Below, one piece after another: positions 14,817 to 23,907 of a stretch of 36,260 nt of DNA. The notes under the pieces are model-generated. The model was not told the origin of the DNA, searched no databases, and was given only the letters and a program-made list of their open reading frames with translations. The stretch comes from Caulobacter sp. (GTDB lineage: Bacteria > Pseudomonadota > Alphaproteobacteria > Caulobacterales > Caulobacteraceae), in the NCBI GenBank assembly GCA_019636175.1, contig JAHBYC010000027.1:1-36260 (forward strand). The letters are read 5' to 3'. Positions within the stretch are counted from its first letter, which is position 1; each line of letters opens with the position of its first letter. Made by a program: the position numbers and the translations under genes.

Positions 14817-17798
14817 ATGAGCGACGAGAACGACAACCGCCCGGGCCGCCCGCCCATGACGCTGAAGCCCCGCGCGGGGTCGGTCAGCGCCGGGGTGGTC
14901 AAGCAGAGCTTCAGCCACGGGCGGACCAAGACGGTGGTGGTGGAAACCAAGCGCCAGCGCAGCCATGCGCCGGCGTCGACCGGCAATCTGGCCGGCCCGT
15001 CGGCGGCTGAGCGGAATCGTCCGCCGGCCGGCGCCCCGTCGCGTCCCGCTCCCCCCTCCGGCGCCGGCGGCCTTTCGGCCGACGAGATGCGCGCCCGTCA
15101 GGAAGCCATCGCCCTGGCCCAGCGTCAGGCCGCGGCCCAGGCCGCCGCCAAGGCCGAGGAAGAGCGTCGTCAGGCCGCCGCCGCCGCGGCTGCCGCCGAA
15201 GCCGCCAGGGCCAAGGCCGCCCCGGCCCCCGAGGCGCCCAGGGCGGAAGCGCCCAAGGCTGAAACGCCCAGGGTCGAAGCCCCCGCCGCCAGCGAGCCGC
15301 CGAAGGCCGAGGCCGCCCCGGTGAAGGCCGAAACGCCCGCCGCCACCCTGCCCCCGCCCGTGGCCCGCGCCCCCGCGCCGCGTCCGGCCGCCCCCAGCGC
15401 GCCGAACCAGACCCGCACCTACGAGCCCTCGCGCGATCGCCGCGACGACCGGGCCAGCACCACGACCTACCGCCCCGAGCGGCCGGCCAGCGGGAACTAC
15501 AACCAGCGCACCCCGCGCATGGACACCACCAGCTTCAACCAGCGCGCCCCGCGCCCTGACGCCGACCGTCCGCAGCGTGACGATGCGCCCCGCGAGCGCG
15601 ACAGCGGCGGACGCGGCGAGAGCCGGGCCCCGCGCGCCGGCGAGACCGTCCGCTACTCGGCCCTGGCCCCGCGTCCGGCGCCGTCCCGCGCCGGCGCCCC
15701 GCGCGGCCCCCGTCCCGGCGCCGGCATGCCCAATGCGCCGCCGGCCACGCCGGAAGTGCAACGCGCCACCCGTTCCGCGCCCCGTCCCGGCGGCGCGGTC
15801 ACCGACCGTCGCCCCGACGAGGAGGACGATCGTCGCAAGGGCGCCGGTCCCGGCAAGGCCATCTCCCGCACCCGCGGTGAGCCCAAGCGCCGTGAAGGCC
15901 GCCTGACCATCCAGGCCGTGGCCGGTGACGACGAGGGCGCCGTCGAGCGCATGCGCTCGCTGGCCTCGGTCCGCCGGGCCCGTGAACGCGAGAAGGAAAA
16001 GCGCCGCGGCGGCCAGGCCGAGCAGGCCCGCGTGGCCCGCGAGGTCGTCATCCCCGACGTCATCACCGTGCAGGAGCTGTCCAACCGGATGGCCGTGCGC
16101 GGCGTCGACATCATCAAGTTCCTGATGCGCGAAGGGGTGATGCTGAAGATCAACGACGTGATCGACAGCGACACCGCCGAGCTGGTGGCCACCGAATTTG
16201 GCAACACCGTCCGCCGCGTGTCGGAAGCCGACGTCGAAACCGGCTTCCTGGCCGAGGACGATCACGACGATCACCAGCTGCCGCGGCCGCCGGTGGTGAC
16301 CATCATGGGTCACGTCGACCACGGCAAGACCAGCCTGCTGGACGCCCTGCGCACCACCGACGTCGCCTCGGGCGAGGCCGGCGGCATCACCCAGCACATC
16401 GGCGCCTATCAGGTTCGCCTGGAAAGCGGCGATCGCATCACCTTCCTCGACACCCCCGGCCACGCGGCGTTCAGCGCCATGCGGTCGCGCGGGGCGACCA
16501 TCACCGACATCGTCGTGCTGGTGGTTGCGGCCGATGACGGGGTCAAGCCGCAGACCATCGAAGCCATCCAGCACGCCAAGGCGGCCGAGGTGCCGATGAT
16601 CGTGGCCATCAACAAGATGGACAAGGACGGCGCCGATCCGACCCGCGTGGTCAACGAGCTGCTGCAGCACGAGATCGTCGTCGAAAGCCTGGGCGGCGAC
16701 ACCCAGGTGGTCGAGGTCTCGGCCAAGACCCGCGCCGGTCTCGACAATCTGATCGAGAACATCCTGGTCCAGGCCGAACTGCTCGAGCTGAAGGCCAACC
16801 CCGATCGCAGCGCCGAAGGCGTGGTCATCGAGGCCAAGCTGGACAAGGGTCGCGGCGCGGTCTCCACCGTCCTGGTCAAGCGCGGCACCCTCAAGCGCGG
16901 CGACATCGTCGTCGCCGGCTCCAACTACGGCCGGGTTCGCGCCCTGCTCAACGAGCGTCAGGAACAGCTGGACGAAGCCGGTCCCTCGACCCCGGTCGAG
17001 ATCCTCGGCCTCGACGGCGCCGCCATTCCCGGCGACGCCTTCGCGGTGGTGGAGAACGAGGCCCGCGCCCGCGAGCTGACCGAATACCGCGCCCGTCTCA
17101 AGCGCGAGAAGTCCTCGGTCGGCGCCGCCGCCGCCGGATCGTCGCTGGCCGACATGATGGCCAAGCTGTCGTCCAAGAAGGTCAGCGAACTGCCGCTGGT
17201 CATCAAGGGCGATGTGCAGGGCTCGGTCGAGGCCATCGCCGGCTCGCTGGACAAGCTGGGCAACGACGAGGTTCGCGCCCGGATCATCCTGCAGGGGGCC
17301 GGCGCGATCAGCGAAAGCGACGTCACCCTGGCCAAGGGCGCCGGCGCCCCGATCATCGGCTTCAACGTCCGCGCCTCGAAGCAGGCTCGCGACCTTGCCG
17401 AGCGTGAAGGGGTGGAGATCCGCTACTACTCGATCATCTACGACCTGATCGACGACATCAAAGGCGTCATGTCCGGCATGCTCGCGCCGATCCAGCGCGA
17501 AACCTTCCTGGGCTACGCCAAGGTGCTGCAGGTGTTCGACATCTCCAAGGTCGGCCGCATCGCCGGCTGCCGGGTCACCGAGGGCGTGGTTCGCCGCGGC
17601 TCCAAGGTGCGGATCGTCCGCGACGGCATCGTGGTGCTGGAGCTGGGCACGCTGCAGACCCTCAAGCGCTTCAAGGACGAGGTGGCGGAAGTCACCAATG
17701 GCATGGAGTGCGGCATGCATTTCGCCGGCTTCCAGGACATCCGGGAAGGCGACGAGATCGAATGCTTCACCGTCGAGGAAGTGGCGCGGTCGCTGTAG
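14817..17798 (+). CDS. infB: Translation initiation factor IF-2
   Basis: IF-2 is the GTPase that brings initiator tRNA to the 30S subunit. The 993-residue product has a long Ala/Pro/Lys/Arg-rich N-terminal region (about 1-400, with repeated KAE-TP-type units), then the IF2_N domain (about 410-465). The G domain follows, with GHVDHGKTS (from about 498), [12 protein letters not shown] and NKMDKDG. The remaining domains include the C-terminal [23 protein letters not shown] block. A potential AGCGAGA ribosome binding site precedes ATG 14817. A strong terminator follows, so the operon ends here and rbfA is not directly downstream. Confidence 0.97.
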   Translation: MSDENDNRPGRPPMTLKPRAGSVSAGVVKQSFSHGRTKTVVVETKRQRSHAPASTGNLAGPSAAERNRPPAGAPSRPAPPSGAGGLSADEMRARQEAIALAQRQAAAQAAAKAEEERRQAAAAAAAAEAARAKAAPAPEAPRAEAPKAETPRVEAPAASEPPKAEAAPVKAETPAATLPPPVARAPAPRPAAPSAPNQTRTYEPSRDRRDDRASTTTYRPERPASGNYNQRTPRMDTTSFNQRAPRPDADRPQRDDAPRERDSGGRGESRAPRAGETVRYSALAPRPAPSRAGAPRGPRPGAGMPNAPPATPEVQRATRSAPRPGGAVTDRRPDEEDDRRKGAGPGKAISRTRGEPKRREGRLTIQAVAGDDEGAVERMRSLASVRRAREREKEKRRGGQAEQARVAREVVIPDVITVQELSNRMAVRGVDIIKFLMREGVMLKINDVIDSDTAELVATEFGNTVRRVSEADVETGFLAEDDHDDHQLPRPPVVTIMGHVDHGKTSLLDALRTTDVASGEAGGITQHIGAYQVRLESGDRITFLDTPGHAAFSAMRSRGATITDIVVLVVAADDGVKPQTIEAIQHAKAAEVPMIVAINKMDKDGADPTRVVNELLQHEIVVESLGGDTQVVEVSAKTRAGLDNLIENILVQAELLELKANPDRSAEGVVIEAKLDKGRGAVSTVLVKRGTLKRGDIVVAGSNYGRVRALLNERQEQLDEAGPSTPVEILGLDGAAIPGDAFAVVENEARARELTEYRARLKREKSSVGAAAAGSSLADMMAKLSSKKVSELPLVIKGDVQGSVEAIAGSLDKLGNDEVRARIILQGAGAISESDVTLAKGAGAPIIGFNVRASKQARDLAEREGVEIRYYSIIYDLIDDIKGVMSGMLAPIQRETFLGYAKVLQVFDISKVGRIAGCRVTEGVVRRGSKVRIVRDGIVVLELGTLQTLKRFKDEVAEVTNGMECGMHFAGFQDIREGDEIECFTVEEVARSL

Positions 17799-17828
17799 CG
17801 GTCGGGCAGGCTTTCTGATCAAGTCGAA

Positions 17829-17856
17829 GGCGCGGATCGCAGGGTCCGCGCCTTTT
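17829..17856 (+). terminator. Intrinsic terminator of infB
   Basis: GGCGCGGA-TCGCAGGG-TCCGCGCC followed by TTTTGCTTT. It starts 30 bases after the infB stop and is the left end of a 124-bp direct repeat. Confidence 0.88.
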
Positions 17857-17952
17857 GCTTTGGAGGGCGGTGTGATGGGGCCTGGAGGCCGGTCGCCGCG
17901 AGGCGTCAGAGCCGGCCTGATCGGTCGGATGTCCGTGGGTCTGTTGCTTGCC
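17829..17952 (+). repeat. 124-bp direct repeat, copy 1 (terminator plus lipoprotein gene start)
   Basis: This segment recurs at 18441-18564 with the same length, no gaps and about 8 mismatches (about 93% identity by eye). It carries the infB terminator, the GGAGGG ribosome binding site, the ATG and the first 26 codons of the lipoprotein gene. Confidence 0.9.
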
Positions 17953-18390
17953 GGCGCCCTTCTCGGCGGCTGCGCCCGCACCGTCTATGTAAGCGGCGGC
18001 GACTGTTTGGCCAGCGACCCGCCGTACGCTGGGGGCTGGGTCTGGGTCAATGGCGTCCAGGCGTCGGCGGGAGACGCCGAACTGGCGCCCTTCTATCCCG
18101 GTCGAGCCCTCCGTCGCGAGGTCCAGGGCTATGCCACGCTTCGCTGCGGGATGGGCGCCTGCAAGGTCATCGATGAGGCGTCCGCGCCGTCGAGTTGCGC
18201 CGAGAAGGCCTGCTGGCGCCAGGATGAAGACGGTTCAAACGGGTACGGGTTCGGCGCCGCTGCTGAAAAGGCGGCGAGAGCCAGGGGCCTTGTAGACAGA
18301 GCGGTCGAGCAGGAGATCAGGGTGGCGTTTCAGATCACCGGACCGGGCCGCGGCCGGACATGGGCCTGTGGCGAGGCTCCGCCAGAGTGA
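17875..18390 (+). CDS. Putative lipoprotein of unknown function
   Basis: No family is recognised. The 171-residue product has a basic N-terminus, a hydrophobic stretch and a lipobox (LLAGALLGGC, Cys at about residue 35), so it should be exported and lipid-anchored. The mature part contains six or more cysteines (including GGDC, LRCGMGAC and ASSCAEKACW), suggesting disulfides in the periplasm or outer membrane. GGAGGG at 17862-17867 supports ATG 17875; the internal ATG 17929 would give a shorter, more conventional signal peptide. It lies between the infB terminator and the second copy of the same terminator. Confidence 0.7.
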   Translation: MGPGGRSPRGVRAGLIGRMSVGLLLAGALLGGCARTVYVSGGDCLASDPPYAGGWVWVNGVQASAGDAELAPFYPGRALRREVQGYATLRCGMGACKVIDEASAPSSCAEKACWRQDEDGSNGYGFGAAAEKAARARGLVDRAVEQEIRVAFQITGPGRGRTWACGEAPPE

Positions 18391-18440
18391 GATCCAGTGC
18401 GGGATGGTAACCAACAAGGGCGAGGTTGCTCAGAATCAGG

Positions 18441-18468
18441 GGCGCGGATCGCAGGGTCCGCGCCTTTT
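18441..18468 (+). terminator. Duplicated intrinsic terminator downstream of the lipoprotein gene
   Basis: The stem, loop and TTTTGC are the same as in the infB terminator. It lies 50 bases after the lipoprotein stop and probably ends that transcript. Confidence 0.8.
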
Positions 18469-18564
18469 GCTCTGGAGGGCGGTGTGATGGGGCCTGGAGG
18501 CAAGTCGCCGCAAGGCGTCAGAACCGGCCAGATCGGTCGGAGGTCCGTCGGTCTGTTGCTTGCC
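18441..18564 (+). repeat. 124-bp direct repeat, copy 2
   Basis: Second copy of 17829-17952. The terminator stem GGCGCGGA/TCCGCGCC and the GGAGGG-ATG block are preserved. Similarity ends abruptly at 18564 (GTTGCTTGCC), where lower-GC sequence begins. Confidence 0.9.
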
Positions 18565-18570
18565 ATTTGA
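18487..18570 (+). pseudogene. Truncated duplicate of the lipoprotein gene start
   Basis: With its ribosome binding site intact, the second repeat copy encodes 27 residues that parallel the upstream lipoprotein (MGPGGKSPQGVRTG... SVGLLLA). It then reaches a TGA six bases after the repeat ends, before any lipobox. It looks like the stub of a duplicated gene whose remainder was deleted or replaced. Confidence 0.7.
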
Positions 18571-18829
18571 GGGGGCGCACAGCCAAGTAGGCTTCCTGCT
18601 CGGCAAGTTGGTCTTCGCTGAACGGCAGATCCGTAACACCGGGCAGCGGCTTGTACGGCTCCCAGCCGTTTCGCTCGTGATGATGCCTCATCGCGTCCTC
18701 ATGCGTGGAAGCATAGAAGACATCAACGCGGTGGGCAGAATCGTCTCGAGCGCGATCCCAACTCTCGCTCACCGCAGCGCACTCAATGGAGTGCGGTGTC
18801 TCCCAAACCTCAAAGCGCAGCTTGACCAT
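18518..18829 (-). CDS. Small soluble protein of unknown function, C-terminus from repeat DNA
   Basis: No family is recognised. The 103-residue product is mostly hydrophilic (VKLRFEVWETPHSIECAA, VDVFYASTHEDAMRHHHERNGWEPYKPLPG) with no signal peptide. GC content is visibly lower than in the neighbours (18661-18720 is about 57% by count). The last 15 codons (ATDRRTSDRSGRF and two before) lie antisense within copy 2 of the 124-bp repeat, so the original end of this gene was probably replaced. No strong ribosome binding site is seen. It may be a transferred gene or a truncated remnant. Confidence 0.55.
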   Translation of the reverse strand: MVKLRFEVWETPHSIECAAVSESWDRARDDSAHRVDVFYASTHEDAMRHHHERNGWEPYKPLPGVTDLPFSEDQLAEQEAYLAVRPLKWQATDRRTSDRSGRF

Positions 18830-19204
18830 CCCGCTACTTAGCCGCCCCACACTCAACGTGAATACAACCTTTTCTTTGCGTGGCCGCGCGGTCTCGCCGC
18901 GACCTACATTCGCCGCGCATCGCCCCACGTCCGGCCACCCGTTTTGCCTACGTTCTCGCGGCCTCGACCCACGCCAAAGCCAACAGCTGTGGGGAGTCTG
19001 ACCCGACTTCCGACAATTTCAGGAGTGATCGGCCTTTTTGTGGGCCGGCCTGCCCGCGCTATAATGGTCTCGCCGCTTCGCAAGGCCCGGCCCCGTCGCT
19101 TGCGGCCCCGTTCGCCGGCCCGCCACGCAAACCGTTGACCGCCGCCCGCCCGTCGCGGAAAAGCCTTGGGAGCAGCCTATCGTTCCGGCAGGAGTTGTTG
19201 TCGA
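18830..19204. other. Gene-free stretch with a TATAAT box
   Basis: No convincing coding frame is seen. The left part continues the lower-GC DNA; the right part is GC-rich. GCTATAATGG around 19060-19065 is a perfect -10 hexamer (TATAAT) with only a weak -35 (TTGTGG, 19038-19043, 16-base spacing). It could drive the gene at 19205 with a leader of about 130 bases. I found no tRNA-like or other RNA fold. Confidence 0.45.
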
Positions 19205-19735
19205 ATGGTCACGCGTCGTCTTTCAGCCGGTCTGGTCGCCATCGCGCTCGTCGCCAGTGGCCTGGCGTCCTGCGCGACCGCCACGCGCATTGACGCGGCG
19301 GGCGATGTCCACGCCCTGCTGATCGCCATTCGCGACAACGACAAGGCGGCCTTCAACGCCCATGTCGACCGCCCGGCCCTGAAGCGCTCCATCGAGGCGC
19401 GGCTGATGGCCGAAGCCGACAAGGCCACCGACGACCCGGGCCTGAAGGTGCTGGGGGCCATCGCCGCCCCCTACCTGGCCGACGCCGCCAACAAGGCCCT
19501 GATCCAGCCGGCGACCTTCCGCGCCCTGGCCTATCAGTACGGCTATCGCCCCGACCAGCCGATCCCGGGACAGATCGCCATCGCCGCCAACCTCAAGGCC
19601 CTGCCCGACGGCCGGGTCTGCGCCACCAAGAAGAAGGACGGGCCCTGCGTGCTGATCTTCACCCGCGAGGACGGCGCCTGGCGGCTGTCGGGCTTCGAGG
19701 GCGATATCGCCGACCTGCGGGACCGCCGCCGCTAG
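19205..19735 (+). CDS. Putative DUF2939-like lipoprotein
   Basis: The 176-residue product begins with a signal sequence ending in a lipobox-like VASGLASC (Cys about residue 23). The mature part has the pattern DVHALLIAIRDNDKAAFNAHVDRPALKRSIEARL, resembling DUF2939 proteins (small membrane-associated or exported proteins of unknown function). A C-terminal domain ends CVLIFTREDGAWRLSGFEGDI, like a compact beta-fold. ATG 19205 was chosen because it starts the signal peptide; an in-frame ATG at 19166 would add a non-signal extension. A possible GCAGGAG site lies at 19189-19195. Confidence 0.65.
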   Translation: MVTRRLSAGLVAIALVASGLASCATATRIDAAGDVHALLIAIRDNDKAAFNAHVDRPALKRSIEARLMAEADKATDDPGLKVLGAIAAPYLADAANKALIQPATFRALAYQYGYRPDQPIPGQIAIAANLKALPDGRVCATKKKDGPCVLIFTREDGAWRLSGFEGDIADLRDRRR

Positions 19736-19789
19736 GTCGCCCCGGACGCCAACCTCAGTTTTGCCGCAACACCGCGCCAGAGACGCCTG

Positions 19790-20353
19790 ATGATCGCCAG
19801 AACCGCCCTCGCCGGGCTCGCCGCCACCCTGCTGGGCCTCGCCGCCGTCCCCGCCCATGCCGCGGACAAGCGGATGGTCACCTATGACTCCGCCTCGCCC
19901 GAGGCCCGGCGGCTGACCGGCGCCGGCCTGACCTTCGTCTTCACCCGCCAGTTCTTCCAGACGCGGATCCTGGCGGTGCGCGCCACGGCGGTTCCGGTGG
20001 GCGTGGTCCCCCGGCCCTCGCGGGACGCCGCCGTCAACCGGCAGCTGGACGCGCTGATGGGCGAGGATCGCGGCAAGGGCGCCCTCTACGAAATCGACCC
20101 CGAGAAGGCCGAGGGCAAGGTGATGATCCAGGCCTTCTGTCCCGGATCGGTCAAGGGCTGGCTGGCCATCGGCGCGGTCAACGACCGCAAGCCCCTGCGG
20201 GTCTACGCCTTCGGCGACGACGGTTCGGGCGGGGTGAGAAAATGCGCCGCCATGGACTTCACCTGGCGCGGCGACTGGCAGATGCCGAGGCCAAAGGGCG
20301 GCGACACCCGCAAGGCCGTCTTCCGCCCCGACTACGGCCGCCCGGGCAGCTAG
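19790..20353 (+). CDS. Exported protein of unknown function
   Basis: The family is not recognised. The 187-residue product starts with a clear Sec signal peptide (ALAGLAATLLGLAAVPAHA, cleavage after AHA at about residue 24). The mature protein contains GLTFVFTRQFFQTRIL, a basic region and two cysteines (AFCPGS and KCAAMDF). It follows the DUF2939-like gene by 54 bases on the same strand, so they may be cotranscribed. It is probably periplasmic. Confidence 0.65.
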   Translation: MIARTALAGLAATLLGLAAVPAHAADKRMVTYDSASPEARRLTGAGLTFVFTRQFFQTRILAVRATAVPVGVVPRPSRDAAVNRQLDALMGEDRGKGALYEIDPEKAEGKVMIQAFCPGSVKGWLAIGAVNDRKPLRVYAFGDDGSGGVRKCAAMDFTWRGDWQMPRPKGGDTRKAVFRPDYGRPGS

Positions 20354-20453
20354 AGGGTCGGGCGGGCGGCGGCGCCGGAGAGTGGCGTCTCGATTTATCT
20401 CGCATTGGCGTCCCGGCTTCGCCTAACCTTGTTCAGCGACAGGGGAGCGGGCG

Positions 20454-21239
20454 ATGGCCGACAAGGACGTTCTGGCGAGCTGGGACCGGTTTGACTTCAC
20501 AGACGGCCCATGGACCCGGCCGGTGTTTCGCAAGGGGACCGGCCCGGCGGTGATCATCATGCATGAGATCCCGGGCCTGCATCCGCAGGTCGTCGACTAC
20601 GGAGACCAGGTGGCCGCCGCCGGCTTCACCGTCTTCATGCCCAGCCTGTTCGGCACGCCGGGAAAGGCCCTGTCGACCGGCTATGCGGTGCAGCAGATGT
20701 TCCTCAATGTCTGTATCCGCCGCGAGTTCAACGCCTGGGCCAACCACCGCTCCAGCCCCATCGTCGACTGGCTGAGGGCCCTGGCCCGCAAGGTTCATCC
20801 GGAGTGCGGCGGCAAGGGCGTCGGGGCCCTGGGAATGTGTTTCACCGGCGGCTTCGCCCTGGCGATGATGACCGAGCCCAGCGTGGTCGCCCCGGTCCTG
20901 TCGCAGCCGTCCCTGCCGCTGGGCAAGAAAGGCAAGGACCGGATCGACGCCTCGCCGGCGGAGATCTCCTGCGCCAAGGCCCGGCTCGAGGCCGAGGACC
21001 TGTCGATGATCGGCCTGGCCTTCAACGGCGACGGCTTCGTCCCGGCCGAGCGGATGGACATGCTGGAGAAGACCTTCGGCAAGCGCTTCGAGTCCCATCG
21101 CCTGGATCCCAAGGACGCCCGGCCCGGCACCGGCATGCAGCCCCATTCGGTTCTGACGGTGCATCTGAACAACGCCGGGCCGACGCGGGAGGCCGCCGAC
21201 CGGACCATTGAGTTCTTCCACCAGCGGCTGGACGGCTGA
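20454..21239 (+). CDS. Dienelactone hydrolase family protein
   Basis: This 261-residue alpha/beta hydrolase has the nucleophile elbow GALGMCFTGGFAL with Cys at about residue 129, the cysteine nucleophile typical of dienelactone hydrolases. VIIMHEIPGLHPQVVDYGDQVAAAGF supplies the oxyanion region, and a late His lies in HSVLTVHL. Family members hydrolyse dienelactones in chlorocatechol breakdown, but many act on other esters; no aromatic pathway genes are nearby, so the substrate is unknown. The GGGGAGCGGG site precedes ATG 20454. It converges with the next gene, seven bases away. Confidence 0.87.
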   Translation: MADKDVLASWDRFDFTDGPWTRPVFRKGTGPAVIIMHEIPGLHPQVVDYGDQVAAAGFTVFMPSLFGTPGKALSTGYAVQQMFLNVCIRREFNAWANHRSSPIVDWLRALARKVHPECGGKGVGALGMCFTGGFALAMMTEPSVVAPVLSQPSLPLGKKGKDRIDASPAEISCAKARLEAEDLSMIGLAFNGDGFVPAERMDMLEKTFGKRFESHRLDPKDARPGTGMQPHSVLTVHLNNAGPTREAADRTIEFFHQRLDG

Positions 21240-21246
21240 CGCCGCC

Positions 21247-21843
21247 TCAGACCGTCAGGCCAAATTCCCGGACCAGCCAGTCGTACCAGTCGGGCAGGGC
21301 CTCTCTCAGCGCCGCCCGGGTCGAGGGCGGACGGGCGGCCTGGCCCCAGAGGACGACCGAGGCGGTCATGGCGAAGAACTCGCCCGGGTTCTTCAGCATA
21401 TAGGCCTGTTCAGGCCAGCGCCCGGACGCCCTGGCCGCCTCCCAGGCGGCGATGACATCGCGGTTCTTCCGCCCGTCGGGCAGCCGGTCGAAGTGATAGC
21501 CGTGCAGCATCTCATGCAGCAGCACCGGGTTGTCGGGCGGGGAGATCATCGCCGCCATCTCCAGCCGGCCCTGGCCGTACCGCCCGGGCTGCTTCAGCCG
21601 GGGATTGACGATGATGGCGATGTCGCGGAACCAGGCCTTGATCGCCGGATCGATGGCCAGGCCCTCGACGATGTCGATCTGGCGCTGCAGCGAGGCCAGG
21701 ATCTCCGGACGCCGGTCTTCGTCGAGGGCGGTGAGATCGATGCGGTATCCGCGCCAGGTCTGCTGGTCCGCGGCGGCCGCGGCCGGCAGGCCTGTCAGGC
21801 CGGCGGCGCACAGCAGGGTCAACAGGCGCCGTCGGCTGGGCAT
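21247..21843 (-). CDS. Exported HExxH protein, putative zinc metallopeptidase
   Basis: The 198-residue product begins with a twin-arginine-like signal (PSRRRLLTLLCAAGLTGLPAAAAA). It then contains HEMLHGYH (His110, Glu111, His114), a zinc-binding HExxH, with Glu155 in NPGEFFAMTAS as a plausible third ligand as in gluzincins. This suggests a periplasmic metalloprotease, but the family name is not certain and no substrate can be inferred. It is transcribed toward the hydrolase gene and away from rbfA. Confidence 0.7.
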   Translation of the reverse strand: MPSRRRLLTLLCAAGLTGLPAAAAADQQTWRGYRIDLTALDEDRRPEILASLQRQIDIVEGLAIDPAIKAWFRDIAIIVNPRLKQPGRYGQGRLEMAAMISPPDNPVLLHEMLHGYHFDRLPDGRKNRDVIAAWEAARASGRWPEQAYMLKNPGEFFAMTASVVLWGQAARPPSTRAALREALPDWYDWLVREFGLTV

Positions 21844-21979
21844 GTTCGTCTCCGTGGATCTGATGCAGCGGGTTAAACGGGCCGGCCCGGCAGGTCCAGC
21901 GCTGGACAGCGGCCGCGGCGGGGACTAGAAGCCGCCCTCCCCGCCGGAGCCGAGGTTCGATCCCTCGCCGGACGCCTGG

Positions 21980-22438
21980 ATGGATAAGATGAGCCGCAAC
22001 AGCAAGAACAGGGGCCCCTCGACCGGCCCCAGCCAGCGCCAGCTCCGCGCCGGCGAACTGATCCGCCACGCCCTGGTCGAGGTGCTGCGTGAGGAGGAGA
22101 TCGCCGATCCCGCCCTGGCCGGTGTGTCCCTGACCGTGACCGAGGTGCGGATGAGCCCCGACCTCAAGCACGCGGTCTGCTTCATCGAGGTGCTGGGCGC
22201 CGGGGTCACCGGGGCCGGCACCGCCGAGGCCCTGAACGCCCTGAACCACGCCGCCCGCTTCCTGCGCGGACGGCTCGCCCGCAATATCGACATGAAGTTC
22301 ACCCCGGACCTGAAGTTCATTCACGACGAGAGCTTCAACAGCGCCGCCCACATGGACCGGCTGTTCAGCGACCCCCGGGTGCAGGCCGATCTGCATCACG
22401 AGGACGAGCGGGACGAAGACCGGGGCGGGGAGGCCTAG
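21980..22438 (+). CDS. rbfA: Ribosome-binding factor A
   Basis: RbfA binds the 30S subunit and helps 16S rRNA 5'-end maturation. The product (about 152 residues) has the KH-like fold sequence: [53 protein letters not shown], then [26 protein letters not shown]. An acidic C-terminal tail follows. The start could be ATG 21980 or ATG 21989; neither has a strong ribosome binding site. Its TAG overlaps the GTG of truB by one base. infB, its usual upstream neighbour, lies 4.2 kb away. Confidence 0.93.
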   Translation: MDKMSRNSKNRGPSTGPSQRQLRAGELIRHALVEVLREEEIADPALAGVSLTVTEVRMSPDLKHAVCFIEVLGAGVTGAGTAEALNALNHAARFLRGRLARNIDMKFTPDLKFIHDESFNSAAHMDRLFSDPRVQADLHHEDERDEDRGGEA

Positions 22439-23370
22439 TGGCCCGTCGCAAGAAGGGCCTGCCGGTCAGCGGCTGGGTCAATCTGGACAAGCCCTACGAC
22501 TTCGGCTCGACCCAGGCCGTGGGCAGGGTGCGCTGGCTGTTCAACGCCCAGAAGGCGGGCCATGCCGGCACCCTGGACCCGCTGGCCACCGGCGTGCTGC
22601 CCATCGCCCTGGGCGAGGCGACCAAGACGGTGGCCTTCATGACCGAGGCCGACAAGACCTACCGCTTCACCCTGGAATGGGGCCGGGCCACGACCACCCT
22701 GGACCGCGAGGGCGAGACCACCGCTGTCAGCGACGTGCGGCCGACGCGCGAGGCCATCGCGGCGGCCCTGCCCGCCTTCATCGGCGAGATCGTCCAGGTC
22801 CCGCCCCACTTCTCGGCCGTCAAGGTCGATGGCGAGCGGGCCTATGACCTGGCCCGGGAGGGGGTCGATTTCGAGCTGGCCGGACGGACGGTGCGGATCG
22901 ACGACCTGCGCATCCTCGACCTGCCCGACGCCGATCACGTCACCCTGGAAATGGATTGCGGCAAGGGAACCTATGTGCGCGCCGTGGCCCGGGACCTGGC
23001 CGCCGCCCTGGGAACCTGTTGCCATGTCAGCGCCCTGCGACGGACCCGTGTCGGGCCGTTTGGGGAAGAAACAGCGATAACACTGGAAAAGCTGGAAGAT
23101 TTGGGCCATAAGGCCGCCCTTCCGGAGGCATTGCTTCCGGTCGCGACCGCACTGGACGACATCCCGGTGCTGGCCGTGACCGCTGAAGAGGCTTTCCGGT
23201 TGGCTCAGGGTCGATCGATCGTACTCGTTCCCCGACAGGTTGAAGCCCTGCGCGCCCGCCTCACCGGCGGTTCCCGCGTTGTTTCAGCCATGGAGGGGGA
23301 TCGGTTGGTGGCCCTGGCCGAGATGCGCGCGGGATCGCTCAATCCGGTGCGGGTCTTTCAACTCACCTGA
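22438..23370 (+). CDS. truB: tRNA pseudouridine(55) synthase
   Basis: TruB makes the universal pseudouridine 55 in the T loop of tRNA. The 310-residue product shows [20 protein letters not shown] and the catalytic motif [18 protein letters not shown] (Asp47). [21 protein letters not shown] and [18 protein letters not shown] follow, with a C-terminal PUA-like domain (about 240-305). The GTG start overlaps the rbfA stop, giving tight coupling. The last third uses less extreme GC than the rest. rpsO follows 14 bases later. Confidence 0.96.
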   Translation: MARRKKGLPVSGWVNLDKPYDFGSTQAVGRVRWLFNAQKAGHAGTLDPLATGVLPIALGEATKTVAFMTEADKTYRFTLEWGRATTTLDREGETTAVSDVRPTREAIAAALPAFIGEIVQVPPHFSAVKVDGERAYDLAREGVDFELAGRTVRIDDLRILDLPDADHVTLEMDCGKGTYVRAVARDLAAALGTCCHVSALRRTRVGPFGEETAITLEKLEDLGHKAALPEALLPVATALDDIPVLAVTAEEAFRLAQGRSIVLVPRQVEALRARLTGGSRVVSAMEGDRLVALAEMRAGSLNPVRVFQLT

Positions 23371-23384
23371 GCGGAGACCATCCG

Positions 23385-23660
23385 ATGTCGATTACGCCCG
23401 AGCGCAAAAGCGCCCTTATCGCCGAACATGCCCGCACCCCGGGCGACACCGGAAGCGCCGAAGTCCAGGTCGCGATCCTGTCCGAACGGATCGCCAACCT
23501 GACCGAGCACTTCAAGGGTCACAAGAAGGACAACCACAGCCGTCGTGGCCTTCTGCAAATGGTTTCGCAGCGTCGTTCGCTGCTGGGCCACCTGAAGAAA
23601 TCCGACGCCGACCGTTACGAGGCCCTGATCGCCAAGCTCGGCCTGCGTCGTCAGCACTAA
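23385..23660 (+). CDS. rpsO: 30S ribosomal protein S15
   Basis: S15 is a primary 16S rRNA-binding protein of the small subunit. The 91-residue product has the family sequence [45 protein letters not shown] and [17 protein letters not shown] lies before ATG 23385. The order truB-rpsO-pnp is conserved. A strong terminator follows, so pnp expression depends on readthrough or its own promoter. Confidence 0.97.
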   Translation: MSITPERKSALIAEHARTPGDTGSAEVQVAILSERIANLTEHFKGHKKDNHSRRGLLQMVSQRRSLLGHLKKSDADRYEALIAKLGLRRQH

Positions 23661-23674
23661 CACCAACGACCAGG

Positions 23675-23703
23675 GGCGGGGTCCTTCACGGGCCCCGCCT
23701 CTT
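23675..23703 (+). terminator. Intrinsic terminator of rpsO
   Basis: GGCGGGGTCC and GGGCCCCGCC (23675-23699) form a GC-rich stem with a short loop, followed by TCTTGCATT. It begins 14 bases after the rpsO stop. Confidence 0.75.
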
Positions 23704-23907
23704 GCATTACCCGCCCATCCCTCTCAGGTCCTGGGGGTCGGCGGCGGGGGGGCTCCCCCCACACATCCGCAGAGGGTTCAAAGCGATCCTCACCGGACCT
23801 GACACTGGAGAGGATCCCCGGAAACGCCCGCATACAGACTGCGCGCACCGCCCCTGTCCGCCCCCGCGAGGAATACGCCCGCGGGAGATGAGAAAAGAAA
23901 GACTCAC
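23704..23907 (+). promoter_or_regulatory. pnp upstream region
   Basis: About 200 bases separate the rpsO terminator from pnp. A hairpin GGGGGGGCTCCCCCC lies near 23745-23760, and shorter complementary blocks follow. In enterobacteria the pnp leader is cut by RNase III and autoregulated; this stretch could play that part, but I cannot identify a promoter or a specific fold with confidence. Confidence 0.4.

Noticed and set aside
15170-15420. Ala/Pro/Lys tandem repeats in infB as a mobile or satellite element
   Set aside because: Low-complexity Ala/Pro/Lys linkers are normal in the IF-2 N-terminal region of alphaproteobacteria.
14562-17981. Open frame of over 1,100 codons on the minus strand opposite infB
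   Set aside because: It is the antisense shadow of IF-2; Gly/Arg/Ala/Asp-rich with no domains and no ribosome binding site.
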